From Erysipelotrichaceae bacterium (GTDB lineage: Bacteria; Bacillota_I; Bacilli_A; Erysipelotrichales; Erysipelotrichaceae): DNA of 5,257 bases. The notes beneath the pieces were generated by a model. It did not search any database. It was not told the DNA's origin and saw only the letters and a program-made list of their open reading frames with translations. The stretch is taken from assembly GCA_017614055.1 (NCBI GenBank), contig JAGACP010000113.1:1-5257 (forward strand). Direction: 5' to 3'. This document shows positions 4,504 through 5,257 of the stretch, one piece after another. The stretch's first letter is position 1; each line of letters opens with the position of its first letter. The translations under genes and the position numbers were made by a program.

Positions 4504-5257
4504 ATGGCGGAAATACTCGGAAAGATCAGAAAACTGTCGGGTGTAAGGAAGAACAGAAGCGTCGTATCGTATGCGCTTGTTTTGATAGCGTATATCGCCA
4601 TCGAAGCAGCCATGGCTGCAGGAAGCATCTCCAACGTTCTGAAGAGCCTTCTGATACCTACCTGTTCATACATCGTGGTTGCGCTGTCCCTCAATCTGGT
4701 CGTAGGATATCTGGGAGATCTGAGTCTCGGACATGCGGGTTTCATGGCTACGGGAGCATTCTCCGGTGCGGTCACCGCTGCCATTCTGGGCAGAGTGATA
4801 AACAACGATATAGTCGTGCTCATTATCGCGCTCCTGGTCGGAGGCATCGTATCCGCAGTATTCGGCGCGATCATAGGCATACCTGTATTAAAGCTGCAGG
4901 GGGACTATCTGGCTATAGTCACGCTGGCTTTCTGTCAGATAATCAAGACCATGCTTCAGTATGTGTATCTGGGTATCGACGGCAAGGGACTGCATTTTTC
5001 ATTCCTTGACAACAATGTCGTCCTGGACGATACGGGAGACATGATCATAAAAGGCGCCATAGGCGTAAGCCTGGGAAAGAAGCTGTCTACCTTCACCGCG
5101 GGAGTAGTATTGATACTTATAACTTTGTTCATAATATACAATCTCATAGATTCAAAGCACGGAAGAGCCATCCAGGCCTGCAGGGACAACAAGATCGCCG
5201 CGACTTCGCTTGGCATCTCCACCAGCAACTACAAGCTGCTGGCTTTCGTGATCTCCG
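4504..5257 (+). CDS. livM: Branched-chain amino acid ABC transporter permease LivM (3' end outside window)
   Basis: The frame is open from ATG 4504 to the window edge, giving 251 complete codons. The usual length is about 320-360 residues, so the C-terminus is missing only because the window ends. AGGTG (4495-4499), overlapping the livH stop codon, lies four bases before the ATG, and the gap to livH is only seven bases, so the two are translated together. After a basic N-terminus (KIRKLSGVRKNR) come membrane segments. The LivM signatures are ALSLNLVVGYLGDLSLGHAG (60-79), LKLQGDYLAIVTLAF (129-143) and the ATPase-contact loop SKHGRAIQACRDNKIAATSL (217-236). It is the second permease of the importer. 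The periplasmic stretch about 157-180 (GIDGKGLHFSFLD and onward) looks unlike the common TGGxxGI motif of the family, which may reflect lineage divergence. Confidence 0.93.
   Translation, partial: MAEILGKIRKLSGVRKNRSVVSYALVLIAYIAIEAAMAAGSISNVLKSLLIPTCSYIVVALSLNLVVGYLGDLSLGHAGFMATGAFSGAVTAAILGRVINNDIVVLIIALLVGGIVSAVFGAIIGIPVLKLQGDYLAIVTLAFCQIIKTMLQYVYLGIDGKGLHFSFLDNNVVLDDTGDMIIKGAIGVSLGKKLSTFTAGVVLILITLFIIYNLIDSKHGRAIQACRDNKIAATSLGISTSNYKLLAFVIS

Noticed and set aside
4497..5009. 170-codon frame from GTG 4497 on the + strand
   Set aside because: It is out of frame with the clearly recognisable livM reading at the same place, and its protein is Arg/His/Ser-rich without family motifs.

Overview
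The window reads as a piece of a low-to-mid-GC anaerobic Firmicute, most likely a member of the Clostridia. The clues are a PPi-type phosphofructokinase, a PduL-type phosphotransacylase, a solute-binding protein made as a lipoprotein, strong Shine-Dalgarno sequences on several genes, a sigma-A-like promoter, and AT-rich intergenic DNA between genes of roughly 50% GC. All genes lie on the + strand. The genus cannot be fixed from this sequence.

Left part (1-2074): the 3' end of a pduL-like gene is followed, across a perfect hairpin that contains the pduL stop codon, by a small VanZ-like membrane protein. Next is a complete pyrophosphate-dependent 6-phosphofructokinase gene (pfp), with a possible extended -10 promoter in front and a clear intrinsic terminator behind it (2049-2074).

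Right part (2075-5257): a branched-chain amino acid (Liv/HAAT) ABC importer operon, livK-livH-livM. livM runs off the right edge, and the ATPase genes livG and livF presumably follow outside. LivK is the lipid-anchored binding protein. LivH and LivM are the two permeases.

The most interesting region is the 5' leader between pfp and livK (2148-2410). It holds a TTGACA-17-TACACT promoter and then a 33-codon ORF whose ATG falls on the predicted transcription start. This peptide has 10 Ile, 3 Val and 3 Leu, including the run VIIIIDIIII. Its Ile codons (segment 1, 2224-2236) can pair with a segment directly at its stop codon (segment 2, 2284-2298). Segment 2 can pair instead with segment 3 (2330-2342), which lies inside an intrinsic terminator (2319-2364) upstream of livK. 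This is the full set of parts of a ribosome-mediated transcription attenuator that would sense charged tRNA-Ile (and perhaps Leu/Val) and control import of the same amino acids. Clostridia more usually use T-boxes or CodY for such genes, and I see neither here.

A second RNA structure lies between livK and livH: a 16-bp hairpin that hides a Shine-Dalgarno sequence and the start of a six-codon mini-ORF. It sits just before livH, which has no Shine-Dalgarno sequence of its own. It may set the ratio of binding protein to permease.
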